DNA of 64,000 nt from an uncultured Cytophagaceae bacterium (GTDB taxonomy: Bacteria; Bacteroidota; Bacteroidia; Cytophagales; Spirosomataceae), in assembly GCA_903898715.1 (NCBI GenBank), contig CAIUGL010000043.1, positions 31,743 through 95,742 on the forward strand, read 5' to 3'. The notes below the pieces were generated by a model that ran no database searches, was not told the DNA's origin, and saw nothing but the letters and a program-made list of their open reading frames with translations. Positions 54,192-62,603 of this stretch are shown here, piece after piece; the stretch's first letter is position 1, and each line of letters starts with the position of its first letter. A program made the position numbers and the translations under genes.

Positions 54192-55148
54192 TTATTTTTT
54201 CTTGTAAAAATATAAACGAGCTGCGCCTCCTTCTCCCAGGGTATAGTAACCAGATCCATCAGCTGCAAAACTAACAGCCTCTCCTTGAATTTCTTGGCCC
54301 GTTCCATCTGAATTAATCCCAGCATAGGTAACTTTTACAGGTGGTCTTTTCAATGCCGAAGGAATTGACTCTCCTGAACTCCGCTTCCAATAATTCATTT
54401 CAAAATAATTCTTGATTAATATCTCCGAATTATCCGCAGATACGGCACCACCTGAAATATAATTAACTGCTGTAAAACGGGGATCTGAAATGATCGGGGT
54501 AGAAAAAGTTAGTTCTTGGACAAATTCAGCTTGCACACTAGCCGAAGGAGTAACACTTGAAGCCGGAATTTTATATAAGCGCTTATTATTTTCTCTCTTG
54601 GATACGATAAATATGTCTTTGGTTTTTTGATCCATCAAAAGGCATTCCATATCGCGTGCGCCATCAGGTAATTTAAATTTCAAGAAATTAACCGAACTAA
54701 TTTTTGACGGGGTACTCGCATTTACAAGAGGTTCTTTAAACCAATAAATCGTGTAATCTGCATATACAGCATTATTGTCGCCGAAATCAGCCACATACAC
54801 GGTGGCTGACCCATCAGATTCGCCTACAATTGCCATATCTTCCCAATCGCGATTTTGGGTGCCCACTAATTCAAAAGTGCGTAGCCCTTTTCCTTTATCA
54901 TCAAAATAAAATAGGACATTGGGATTGCCAGAATCGTTGTGGGACCAAAAATATCCTGGATTCACACGACTTGCGGCTAAGCCAGATGCCTCTGAAAGTC
55001 CTGGATTTTCTACATCGCCCAAATCCATTGAAGCGAGAAATGTTGAACTTGCTGTGTCCGGTGCAACAGGAACTAGACTAATGTCACATGCATTTAGCCA
55101 TAATGAGCTAAAACATAATATGCTAATTTTAATTAGTCGCTTCTTCAT
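54192..55148 (-). CDS. lipoprotein, beta-propeller-like, function unknown
   Basis: 318 residues with a lipoprotein signal (hydrophobic 8-18; lipobox LNAC, Cys21). The mature part has repeats of strands with LSEASGLAASRVNPGYFWSH, DWEDMAI and VYVADFGDNNA, resembling propeller proteins of the SdiA-regulated/esterase-like kind. No catalytic motif is recognised. The gene begins within the last 20 bases of gldE. In many Bacteroidota the gene after gldE is gldD, about 190 residues; this protein is longer and I see no GldD motif. Confidence 0.7.
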   Translation of the reverse strand: MKKRLIKISILCFSSLWLNACDISLVPVAPDTASSTFLASMDLGDVENPGLSEASGLAASRVNPGYFWSHNDSGNPNVLFYFDDKGKGLRTFELVGTQNRDWEDMAIVGESDGSATVYVADFGDNNAVYADYTIYWFKEPLVNASTPSKISSVNFLKFKLPDGARDMECLLMDQKTKDIFIVSKRENNKRLYKIPASSVTPSASVQAEFVQELTFSTPIISDPRFTAVNYISGGAVSADNSEILIKNYFEMNYWKRSSGESIPSALKRPPVKVTYAGINSDGTGQEIQGEAVSFAADGSGYYTLGEGGAARLYFYKKK

Positions 55149-56481
55149 CCTGTATTTCTTGTATAGCTACTTTAACATGTACTTTTTTAACTCGGCGCAA
55201 GTCAACGGATTGCACCTTGAATACAAATTTGTCAAACGAAATTTCCTCGCCCGCGTTGGGAATTCGAGCAAATAATTCAATCATCATCCCGCCTAATGTT
55301 TCACTCTCTCCTCGAACTTTTTCAAAATATGTACTATCTAAATCAAACACCTTACCAAAATCATTCAAAGAGGTTTTGGCTTCAAAAATATAGGTAGAAT
55401 CATCGATACGCTTGTAATCTTTTGTCTCATCATCAAACTCATCGTTAATCTCTCCTACAATCTCCTCGATGATATCCTCCATGGTAACAAGCCCCTCCGT
55501 TTCACCATATTCATTAACCACAACAGCCATATGAACGCGCTTTTCTTGAAAATCGTACAACAAATCATCGATTTTTTTATTCTCTGGCACAAAAAACGGT
55601 TGGTGTAGTAGTGATATCCAATCAAAGGATTCGTCTTTGTCGACATGCTTTAAAAGATCTTTGATGTATAAAATCCCTTCAATTTTATCAATGGTATCTT
55701 TAAAAACAGGTACTCGAGAATACCCATTTTTATTGATTTTATCCATCAACTCATGAAAATCCATTTCCGTATCAAAGGCAACAATATCACGACGCGCTTG
55801 CATCACAGATTTAACCGATGTATTACCGAAATTCAAAATACCGCGTAAAATGTCTTTTTCTTGTTCGGTTGTATTTTCGTCCGTGGTTATCTCTAAAGCA
55901 TGATTTAATTCATGCGCAGTTAGCGTATATGACTTTTTTTCAATTCGTTTTTCAATCAAATTAGAAATCGCCAATAATGACTTGGCCAATGGCAAAAAGA
56001 TCAGCGTAAAAAACTCAATGAATGGTGAAGTAAATAGGGCAAACTTAAGATTGTTTTGTTGGGCCCACACTTTGGGAATTAATTCCCCAAAGAAGGTTAT
56101 AATGAATGTGACGCCAACTAATAAAAACAATGTTACGACTAAAGTTCCCACAGATTGTGGCCCTAAAATCAATTCTGTCAGGTAATTAGCTAGCGTAATG
56201 AAAATAATATTCACAAAATTGATGGCAATCAACAGCGTAGCGAGCAATTGTTGAGGTTTATCAAGTAGGATGCTGACAGCCTTCTCAGCAGATTTATCAC
56301 TTTCGCGCAACGCGATGCGTTGGTCCGCATTTAAGGAAAAAAAGGCTACCTCGGAACCAGCTAATAAAGCAGACAGGCCGAGTAAGGCTAGTAAAATAAG
56401 GCCAATAACGAATACTGAAGTGTAATTGAGCTGAGGCTCAAGGATGGTAACTAATTGAATCGTATAGGGGTCGGCGTCCAT
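55129..56481 (-). CDS. gldE: gliding motility-associated membrane protein GldE (CorC/HlyC family)
   Basis: 450 residues. An N-terminal CNNM (DUF21) domain with four membrane segments (about 20-190), a pair of CBS domains (about 215-335; VMQARRDIVAFD and GLVTMEDIIEEIVGEI) and a CorC_HlyC domain (about 350-440). This layout and the ssb-mutY neighbourhood fit GldE, implicated in gliding in Flavobacterium johnsoniae and related to magnesium-efflux proteins. It has its own TAAATTTG box after the ssb terminator. Confidence 0.88.
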   Translation of the reverse strand: MDADPYTIQLVTILEPQLNYTSVFVIGLILLALLGLSALLAGSEVAFFSLNADQRIALRESDKSAEKAVSILLDKPQQLLATLLIAINFVNIIFITLANYLTELILGPQSVGTLVVTLFLLVGVTFIITFFGELIPKVWAQQNNLKFALFTSPFIEFFTLIFLPLAKSLLAISNLIEKRIEKKSYTLTAHELNHALEITTDENTTEQEKDILRGILNFGNTSVKSVMQARRDIVAFDTEMDFHELMDKINKNGYSRVPVFKDTIDKIEGILYIKDLLKHVDKDESFDWISLLHQPFFVPENKKIDDLLYDFQEKRVHMAVVVNEYGETEGLVTMEDIIEEIVGEINDEFDDETKDYKRIDDSTYIFEAKTSLNDFGKVFDLDSTYFEKVRGESETLGGMMIELFARIPNAGEEISFDKFVFKVQSVDLRRVKKVHVKVAIQEIQDEEATN

Positions 56482-56503
56482 GTTATAAAATGCACATTTG
56501 ATG

Positions 56504-56511
56504 CAAATTTA
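56504..56511 (-). promoter_or_regulatory. putative -7 box of gldE
   Basis: TAAATTTG on the minus strand fits TAnnTTTG, 22 bases before the gldE ATG, and begins at the very end of the ssb terminator stem. Confidence 0.5.
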
Positions 56512-56551
56512 AGAAAAAGGGAATAGAGTGACCTATTATTCCCTTTTTCTT
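56511..56551. terminator. ssb terminator
   Basis: A 15-base perfect stem (56511-56525 with 56537-56551) around an 11-base loop. The GC part is GGGAATA/TATTCCC; the outer part is A-rich on one side and TTTTTCTT on the other. It ends ssb transcripts on the minus strand nine bases after the stop and separates ssb from gldE. Confidence 0.85.
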
Positions 56552-56560
56552 ACATAAAAA

Positions 56561-57022
56561 TTAAAAGGGCAAATCGTCTCCTTCTTCCATCATGGGCGGA
56601 AAGGCAGCTACGTTACCTGGCGCTGGATTTCCAATAGTAACAGGTTCTGGCCGTGGTCGAGATTCAGGTGTTTCTCCAGCCGGGCGGTCGTTCCTACTTC
56701 CAATTAAATTCAACGAAGTGGCACGAATACGATACCCTCGTACGGTAGCACCGGATTTGTCTTGCCATTCTTCCGAGCGAATTTTACCTTCAATGTAGAC
56801 TTGATTCCCCTTTTTCAAATACTGCTCAGCGATATTGGCTAAATTGTCCCACAATTCAACCCGATGCCATTCTGTTTGTTCGACACGCTGACCATCTTTC
56901 CCTGTATAAGATTCAGATGTTGCAATGTTGATATTCGCAACTTTCATTCCGCTGGGTAGTGCGCGGACTTCCGGATCCGCACCTAAATTGCCCAAAATAA
57001 TCACTTTGTTTACTCCTGCCAT
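56561..57022 (-). CDS. ssb: single-stranded DNA-binding protein
   Basis: 153 residues. An OB-fold (about 1-105, starting [18 protein letters not shown], with [13 protein letters not shown]) is followed by a Pro/Gly/Arg linker and the acidic tip EEGDDLPF, which docks partner proteins of replication and repair. It is a typical Bacteroidota SSB. A TACATTTG box is 44 bases upstream, between ssb and the mutY stop, and a strong terminator follows. Confidence 0.95.
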   Translation of the reverse strand: MAGVNKVIILGNLGADPEVRALPSGMKVANINIATSESYTGKDGQRVEQTEWHRVELWDNLANIAEQYLKKGNQVYIEGKIRSEEWQDKSGATVRGYRIRATSLNLIGSRNDRPAGETPESRPRPEPVTIGNPAPGNVAAFPPMMEEGDDLPF

Positions 57023-57065
57023 GGTTATACTATTTAAAGGTTAGGTTTATGTGACACTGATGGCT

Positions 57066-57073
57066 CAAATGTA
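57066..57073 (-). promoter_or_regulatory. putative -7 box of ssb
   Basis: TACATTTG on the minus strand fits TAnnTTTG, seven bases after the mutY stop and 44 before the ssb ATG. No standard -33 match. Confidence 0.45.
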
Positions 57074-57079
57074 GTATAT

Positions 57080-58156
57080 CTATTCATGAAGCCATTCATG
57101 TAAAACCAAATTATCAGTAATCAGATTTAAAATTAAAACGGGTTTCCCGCAATTTTCGAAGTCTTGTGCGTCCATCCATTGAAAATTTTCAGGAACTGGG
57201 ATGTTGACATTATCAGGTACTTGGATAAGCCAAGCACGCGTAAAAATCCGTTGATGGCTCAGCAAATGCTTGGCGGGAGCTTGTAGCTCCGTCGTTGGGA
57301 ATGTAAGTAAATTTTCGAATGGGCCGATTGCATCTGGAAGCTCAGCCACTTGAAGTGTTTCATGTTGAACAAACTCCCATAACCCTTGCCAAATATCTTT
57401 ATCTGCACGCATCCGGACAAGAAACTTGTTTCGCTGAACAACAATAAAATAGTTGAAATAGCGATTTCGCGGTGCTTTACTCTTTGATTTATTTGGCAAT
57501 AATTGTGTCCTTTGGGTCTCAAAAGCAACACAAGACAATCGAAGTGGACAAGTTCCGCAATTAGGTACCGGACTGCACTGTAACGAGCCAAACTCCATAA
57601 TCGCCTGATTAAATGTAGCGGCATAATCTGTCGGGATTAACTGCTGAGCTATCTCCGTAAACTCCTTTCGAGCGGAGGATTGCATGATATCTATTTCAAT
57701 TCCAAAATACCGTGCAAGAATACGAAAAACATTCCCATCTACGACAGGAACAGCCTCTCCAAAAGAAAAGGAGGCTATCGCAGCAGCCGTATACGGACCA
57801 ATGCCAGGTAGCTTTACTAATTCGTGATATGTTTGGGGAAATAACCCATGGTATTTTTGAGCTATTAATTTAGCCGTCTTATGCAGATTTCTAGCCCGAC
57901 TGTAATATCCGAGACCTTGCCAATTTCGAAAAAGAAGTGCCTCGTCAGCTTCAGCAAGGTGGTTAATGGTAGGAAAGGTATTTAATAATTTATGGAAATA
58001 TGGCAACCCTTGTGCCACGCGCGTCTGCTGGAGTATGATCTCGGATAACCAAATCACATAGGGGTCCTGCGTTTGGCGCCAAGGCAAATCTCTGGCATTT
58101 GATGAATACCACGATAAAATTGCTTCAGAAAAGGGGTGTAAATTGTCTTTAGTCAT
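57080..58156 (-). CDS. mutY: adenine DNA glycosylase
   Basis: 358 residues. The HhH-GPD glycosylase core has LPGIGPYTAAAIASFSF and VVDGNVFRILARYFG; the Asp of VVDGNV is the catalytic aspartate. Four cysteines follow for an iron-sulfur cluster, spaced C-x5-C-x2-C-x5-C (CSPVPNCGTC then PLRLSC), one residue shorter than the usual C-x6-C-x2-C-x5-C. A NUDIX-like MutY C-terminal domain completes the protein. It removes adenine from A:8-oxoG pairs. Confidence 0.94.
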   Translation of the reverse strand: MTKDNLHPFSEAILSWYSSNARDLPWRQTQDPYVIWLSEIILQQTRVAQGLPYFHKLLNTFPTINHLAEADEALLFRNWQGLGYYSRARNLHKTAKLIAQKYHGLFPQTYHELVKLPGIGPYTAAAIASFSFGEAVPVVDGNVFRILARYFGIEIDIMQSSARKEFTEIAQQLIPTDYAATFNQAIMEFGSLQCSPVPNCGTCPLRLSCVAFETQRTQLLPNKSKSKAPRNRYFNYFIVVQRNKFLVRMRADKDIWQGLWEFVQHETLQVAELPDAIGPFENLLTFPTTELQAPAKHLLSHQRIFTRAWLIQVPDNVNIPVPENFQWMDAQDFENCGKPVLILNLITDNLVLHEWLHE

Positions 58157-58165
58157 CTTCTAACT

Positions 58166-58173
58166 CAAATATA
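58166..58173 (-). promoter_or_regulatory. putative -7 box of mutY
   Basis: TATATTTG on the minus strand fits TAnnTTTG, ten bases before the mutY ATG, implying a very short leader. Divergent from the HU promoter in a 155-base gap. Confidence 0.4.
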
Positions 58174-58214
58174 CGGGCAAGTATCAAAATTTTAATTTTT
58201 ATTCCAGCTTTTCA

Positions 58215-58246
58215 TTTGCCTCTATTAAAGAAAAACCTTACTTTTG
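58215..58246 (+). promoter_or_regulatory. HU gene promoter
   Basis: TTTG (58215-58218) lies 20 bases before TACTTTTG (58239-58246), a good match to the Bacteroidota -33/-7 pattern. Transcription should begin near 58252, giving a leader of about 60 bases that starts with a hairpin. Confidence 0.7.
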
Positions 58247-58248
58247 TG

Positions 58249-58269
58249 TCCCTTTTGGAACAAGAGGGA
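58249..58269 (+). promoter_or_regulatory. 5' end hairpin of the HU mRNA
   Basis: TCCCTTTT (58249-58256) pairs with AAGAGGGA (58262-58269) with one G-U pair and a five-base GGAAC loop. It falls at or near the predicted transcript start and may stabilise the mRNA. Confidence 0.45.
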
Positions 58270-58311
58270 AAGCAAAATAGAATCAACGAATAACTTAACG
58301 AATTCATTACC

Positions 58312-58608
58312 GTGACTAAGGCAGATGTAATTGCTGAGATTTCCAGCAAAACAGGGATTGATAAAAAAGATGTATCTGAAACGTTAGAGAACTTCTTTCA
58401 AGTCGTAAAAGACAATTTAGCAAATCAGGAAAATATTTATGTTCGTGGATTTGGAAGTTTTATAAATAAGAAGAGGGCTAAAAAAATTGCTCGAAATATT
58501 TCTAAAAACACGTCGATTACTATTGACGAACATTATGTGCCCAGCTTTAAGCCGGCCAAGGTGTTCATTGAACAAGTTAAATCAAGCACTGACCCTGCAA
58601 AAGCTTAA
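58312..58608 (+). CDS. HU/IHF-family DNA-binding protein
   Basis: 98 residues from a GTG start. The HU fold has the N-terminal helices TKADVIAEISSKTGIDKKDV, the beta-arm region FGSFINKKRAKKIARN and the tip of the fold near the end (PSFKPAKVF). Arm residue layout matches Bacteroidota HU-type proteins. A chromatin protein, expected to be abundant, consistent with a near-consensus promoter. The TPR gene follows 22 bases later. Confidence 0.93.
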   Translation: MTKADVIAEISSKTGIDKKDVSETLENFFQVVKDNLANQENIYVRGFGSFINKKRAKKIARNISKNTSITIDEHYVPSFKPAKVFIEQVKSSTDPAKA

Positions 58609-58630
58609 TTTATTAAGTTAGGTCAATAAA

Positions 58631-59470
58631 ATGAATAGAACGCTTGCGCTCATTTTATGTTTAGGCCTAGGGATAAGTGCCCTCATATTTCAATTACCTA
58701 AAGGAAATGTGAGTAATAAAACGGGGCAAATTGCATCCGGCGAAGCAAATCGCGATGCTGGAAATGCTCCAGAAGCTAAAGTCGAGGAAAAAGCACACTC
58801 GACTCCTTTGACCCCAAGCCAGCAAAAACAAATAGCTCAGTTAAAAGCTAATTTAAATGCAGCGAAAACAGAAGCCCTTCAAGTAGGCGCTTTAGAGAAG
58901 TTGGCAACAGCTTTTATTCAAGTGGACAAATATGACAGTGCTGCCTATTTTGCAGCACAATTTGCGGATCAGCATCCGGGATTGTCGCACGTATTACGTG
59001 CTGGACAATTGTATTTTGAAGCACAAACTTTTGCCATCAATGCTTCCAAAGGGAAGATGATGGGAGCAAATGCCCGTACTTATTTTGAAAAAGCGTTAGC
59101 GTTAGATCCGAATAACCTATTGGTTAAGACGAACATGGCGATGACTTATGTAGATACACCTACGCCGATGAAGGGTATTACGCTTCTGAGGGAAGTAATT
59201 GAACAAGAGCCGACTTTTGTACCGGCAATTTTCAATTTGGGGATATTAGCCATTAAATCGAATCAGTTTGGCAAAGGCCAAGAACGATTCACACAAATAT
59301 TGAAGCTGGAACCTAATAACTTCAAAGCCGCTTTAAATCTCGGTTTTTGTTTGGCCCAGTTAGATAAAGAAGTCGAGGCAAAAAAGGTCCTAAAACGTGT
59401 ACTTACGGAAAGTAAAGATGCGGAAGAGGTCAAAGCCGCGAAAGAATTGCTCGCAGAAATGCAGCATTAA
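58631..59470 (+). CDS. tetratricopeptide repeat protein
   Basis: 279 residues. The N-terminal hydrophobic segment (about 4-21) is an anchor or signal; a charged linker follows, then at least three TPR units (about 125-270), for example ARTYFEKALALDPNNLLVKTN and ERFTQILKLEPNNFKAALNLG. It is probably a periplasm-facing scaffold. It lies 22 bases after the HU gene. No partner can be named. Confidence 0.85.
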   Translation: MNRTLALILCLGLGISALIFQLPKGNVSNKTGQIASGEANRDAGNAPEAKVEEKAHSTPLTPSQQKQIAQLKANLNAAKTEALQVGALEKLATAFIQVDKYDSAAYFAAQFADQHPGLSHVLRAGQLYFEAQTFAINASKGKMMGANARTYFEKALALDPNNLLVKTNMAMTYVDTPTPMKGITLLREVIEQEPTFVPAIFNLGILAIKSNQFGKGQERFTQILKLEPNNFKAALNLGFCLAQLDKEVEAKKVLKRVLTESKDAEEVKAAKELLAEMQH

Positions 59471-59564
59471 ACATTGTTGAGTTCACGAACTGTGGACTTC
59501 TCAAAAAAATAGAAAAGCTGAAAGTCAGCTTGGTAAATTATTAAAAACTTAAACGCTAAAAGCT

Positions 59565-59654
59565 ATGCCTTGCGGAAAGAAAAGAAAACGTCATAAGATT
59601 TCAACACACAAGCGTAAAAAACGTCTTCGTAAGAATCGTCACAAGAAGAAATAG
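59565..59654 (+). CDS. 29-residue bS22/AURKAIP1-COX24-type basic protein
   Basis: A very small gene encoding 29 residues that start MPCGKKRKRHKIS and end KNRHKKK; two thirds are Lys, Arg or His. It matches the AURKAIP1/COX24 domain miniproteins of Bacteroidota, relatives of the mitochondrial mS38 and the mycobacterial ribosomal protein bS22, so a small-subunit ribosomal protein is likely. The preceding 94 bases hold only a weak hairpin (59515-59531, AAGCTG with CAGCTT) and no clear promoter box. A strong terminator follows 47 bases after the stop. Confidence 0.82.
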   Translation: MPCGKKRKRHKISTHKRKKRLRKNRHKKK

Positions 59655-59700
59655 TAACAGTTAGCAATTTCATTTAGTGAGATTGTCATACATACGCGGA

Positions 59701-59737
59701 AACAGGCATTTTATTTAGCAATAAATAGCCTGTTTTT
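59701..59737 (+). terminator. intrinsic terminator after the bS22-type gene
   Basis: AACAGGC (59701-59707) pairs with GCCTGTT (59728-59734), with a further inner TTTATT/AATAAA stem and a T-run through 59737. The T-run also holds the first element of the rng promoter. Confidence 0.88.
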
Positions 59738-59765
59738 GGCGTTTACTTACCTTATTATATATTTG
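59735..59765 (+). promoter_or_regulatory. rng promoter, consensus type
   Basis: TTTG (59735-59738), 19 bases, then TATATTTG (59758-59765): a perfect match to TTTG-N19-TAnnTTTG. The -33 element lies in the T-run of the preceding terminator. Start near 59772, leader about 33 bases to GTG 59805. Confidence 0.8.
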
Positions 59766-59804
59766 GGTTTTACACCTGAATGAACATTCTTCTCGTCAAA
59801 CATT

Positions 59805-61361
59805 GTGAGTAATGAACTAATCATTAATTCTACACCCAAGGGTGATAGAATTGCCCTTTTGCATGACAAAAGGATTGTTGAATACCACATTGAACAGTCG
59901 GAACCTCAATTCTCCGTTGGAGACATTTATTTAGGTACGATTAAGAAATTGGTTTCGGGATTAAATGCCGCATTTATTGATATTGGTTATGAAAAAGATG
60001 CATTCTTGCACTATCATGACCTTGGGCCAAATTTAGCTACCCTTCAAAAATTCACCCGTGATGTTTTAACCAAAAAAGGTAAAAACGTTCGTATAGAGAA
60101 TTATAAGTTAGAAGAGGAAATTGACAAATTAGGCAAAGTAGATAAAGTATTAACTCGTGGCCAGTTAGCCCTCGTTCAAGTGGTTAAAGAACCGATTTCC
60201 ACCAAAGGCCCTCGGTTATCTTGTGATATTTCCATCGCAGGAAGATTTCTCGTGCTTGTTCCCTTTTCAAATGGAGTAAACATTTCGAAAAAAATCACGT
60301 CAAAAGCGGAACGTAATCGCTTGCAAAAGCTCATGAGCTCAATTAAGCCTAAAAACTATGGCGTAATTGTGCGCACTGTAGCAGAAGGTAAAGCCGTAGA
60401 TGAAATGGAGCGCGACTTGAAAGAGTCTATCGCGAAATGGGAAGACGGAATTAAAAAATTGGTCGATGCAAAACCAGCCGATAGGATTATCGGTGAAATG
60501 AGTCGGGCAACCTCCATGCTACGTGATCTACTAAATAATGATTTCGACAATGTCATCGTTGACAGCCCTGATTTATATAATGAGGCCAAAGAATACGTAC
60601 ACAATGTTGCTCCAGAAAAAGAGAAAATCGTCAAACTTCATACGGGGAAAACGAAATTGTTTGAACAAGTAGGCATCGAAAAGCAATTAAAAATGCTCTT
60701 CGGCCGCTCGGTATCTTTACCAGGTGGTGGCTATTTGATCGTAGAACATACAGAAGCCTTACACGTTATTGATGTAAACTCGGGAAACAAATCCAATTCG
60801 GAAGAGGACCAAGAAGCTACCGCATTAAGTGTAAATAGAGAAGCGGCCAAAGAAATTGCCCGACAATTACGTTTACGTGATATGGGCGGTATCATTGTCA
60901 TCGACTTCATCGACATGAAAAAGGCGGATAATCGCAAGATGATCCAAGATATCATGCGCGATGAAATGCGTGGCGACCGATCAAAATACACGATTTTGCC
61001 ATTGACTAAATTTGGGTTAATGCAAATTACGCGTCAGCGCGTGCGGCCTGAAATGAATGTGTCCACGCACGAGACTTGTCCTAGTTGTGCAGGTACGGGG
61101 AGTATCACAGCAAGTATCGCTGTTTCTGAGATTATTGCCCAACATGTCGAGCATCTTGTGACGAAGCAAAATGAGAAGAAATTAACCTTGTTAGTTCACC
61201 CATTCTTATCAGCTTACTTTACCAAAGGATTCCCATCGATTCGCATGAATTGGTTTGTGAAATACAAAACATGGATTTCCATCATGGAAGACTCCTCATT
61301 TGGCATTACAGAATTTAAGTTCTTAAACCAAAATGGAGATGAAATTGAAATATCATCTTAG
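59805..61361 (+). CDS. rng: ribonuclease E/G
   Basis: 518 residues from a GTG start. The S1 RNA-binding domain lies near 38-130 (GDIYLGTIKKLVSGLNAAFIDIGYEKDAFL), followed by the RNase H-like catalytic domain with VIDVNSG and IDFIDMKKADNR, where the two aspartates bind magnesium. CPSCAGTGS near 424 is the zinc-link. It lacks the long C-terminal tail of RNase E, so it is the RNase G form. It processes rRNA and mRNA. The next gene overlaps its last 29 bases. Confidence 0.95.
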   Translation: MSNELIINSTPKGDRIALLHDKRIVEYHIEQSEPQFSVGDIYLGTIKKLVSGLNAAFIDIGYEKDAFLHYHDLGPNLATLQKFTRDVLTKKGKNVRIENYKLEEEIDKLGKVDKVLTRGQLALVQVVKEPISTKGPRLSCDISIAGRFLVLVPFSNGVNISKKITSKAERNRLQKLMSSIKPKNYGVIVRTVAEGKAVDEMERDLKESIAKWEDGIKKLVDAKPADRIIGEMSRATSMLRDLLNNDFDNVIVDSPDLYNEAKEYVHNVAPEKEKIVKLHTGKTKLFEQVGIEKQLKMLFGRSVSLPGGGYLIVEHTEALHVIDVNSGNKSNSEEDQEATALSVNREAAKEIARQLRLRDMGGIIVIDFIDMKKADNRKMIQDIMRDEMRGDRSKYTILPLTKFGLMQITRQRVRPEMNVSTHETCPSCAGTGSITASIAVSEIIAQHVEHLVTKQNEKKLTLLVHPFLSAYFTKGFPSIRMNWFVKYKTWISIMEDSSFGITEFKFLNQNGDEIEISS

Positions 61362-62565
61362 GCATTTTTTCCTGCTAACTTTTTTTCTACCATTGGCCTT
61401 CAACACGCAAGGCCAATGGTGGAAATTAACTGAAGAGGCTGAAAAAGAACGTTCCAAAGGAATGCTCCTACTCACAGCCGAAGTACAAATTGAAGCTACC
61501 ACGGCCATCAATCAAATGTACAACTTTCACTTCCCGGAGGCGGAACGTGAATTCAATTACCTTAAAGTTAAATACCCCAAACATCCCCTGCCCGATTTCC
61601 TTCTCGGCCTAATGCAGTGGTGGAAAATTGTTCCCAACACTAAAAGTGAAGTATACGATGATCGATTGATTGAGTATATGGATAGAAGTATTGAAAAAGC
61701 AGAGGTTATTTGGGATGAAACCGAAAATCCAGAAGCAGCTTTCTTTATGGCGGCGGCTTATGGATTCAAAGGCCGACTGCATGCAGAAAGGAAGAATTGG
61801 ACTCGAGCTACTTTAGCCGCCAAAAATGCACTTAAGTACTTAGAGTATTCGCGTAATTTTGCCGACTTCAGTCCAGAGCTTATGTTTGGTGATGGATTGT
61901 ATAATTACTATTACCATTTCATAAAGCAAAATTTTCCACTTTTGAGGCCCGTACTTTGGTTGTTCCCAAAGGCTAATAAATTACAAGGTATAAAGCAATT
62001 AGAGCAAGTTAGCTACCAAGCATTTTACACGCGAACAGAGGCGCGCTACTTCTTGTTACAAATTTATGCCATGGAAAATATGACCGATAAGTCATACGAT
62101 ATGGCCAAATATACCCATGAAAATTTTCCTGAAAATCCATTTTTTCACCGCTATCATGCACGAGCAGCATTCATGGTTGGGAGAATGGACGAAGCTGAGG
62201 AGCAAGCCAAATCCATTCTAGATCGCATTGAAAAACATCAAATAGGCTATGAAGGTGTATCAGGTCGTTACGCAAGCTATATTTTAGGATACTATAATCT
62301 ATATGTTTTCAAAAATTCTATCGAAGCAAAAAAACGCTTTTTACAATGCCTGGAATTCAGCAAGCAAACGGATGGAATGGAATCCGGATACTATTGGGCT
62401 TCTGTACTTGGCTTAGCACGCATTTCTTTCCAGGAATCAAATTTTGATTTAGCCGTAAGCTATTGCAAAGAAGTATTAGATAAAGCCGACAAAAAATCGG
62501 CCCAACATACCGAGGCAAAAAAGCTCTTATCAGAATCAAAAAAGGCCAGAAGAAGGCAAAAATAG
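61333..62565 (+). CDS. exported TPR-rich protein
   Basis: 410 residues from ATG 61333 (a second ATG two codons on is also possible). Signal peptide residues about 9-28 (FFLLTFFLPLAFNTQGQ). The rest is helical, TPR-like, with W/Y-rich pairs (YWASVLGLARISFQESNFDLAVSYCKEVL near the end). Family function is unknown; it is a periplasmic or outer-membrane-linked scaffold by inference. It overlaps rng by 29 bases. Confidence 0.8.
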   Translation: MEMKLKYHLRHFFLLTFFLPLAFNTQGQWWKLTEEAEKERSKGMLLLTAEVQIEATTAINQMYNFHFPEAEREFNYLKVKYPKHPLPDFLLGLMQWWKIVPNTKSEVYDDRLIEYMDRSIEKAEVIWDETENPEAAFFMAAAYGFKGRLHAERKNWTRATLAAKNALKYLEYSRNFADFSPELMFGDGLYNYYYHFIKQNFPLLRPVLWLFPKANKLQGIKQLEQVSYQAFYTRTEARYFLLQIYAMENMTDKSYDMAKYTHENFPENPFFHRYHARAAFMVGRMDEAEEQAKSILDRIEKHQIGYEGVSGRYASYILGYYNLYVFKNSIEAKKRFLQCLEFSKQTDGMESGYYWASVLGLARISFQESNFDLAVSYCKEVLDKADKKSAQHTEAKKLLSESKKARRRQK

Positions 62566-62603
62566 GGATGATATTTATGTATCTTTAAAGCTGAAATTCG
62601 ATT

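Noticed and set aside
59515..59531. Hairpin AAGCTG/CAGCTT as a terminator after the TPR gene
   Set aside because: No T-run follows; it may be a leader structure of the small gene, but the evidence is too thin to call.
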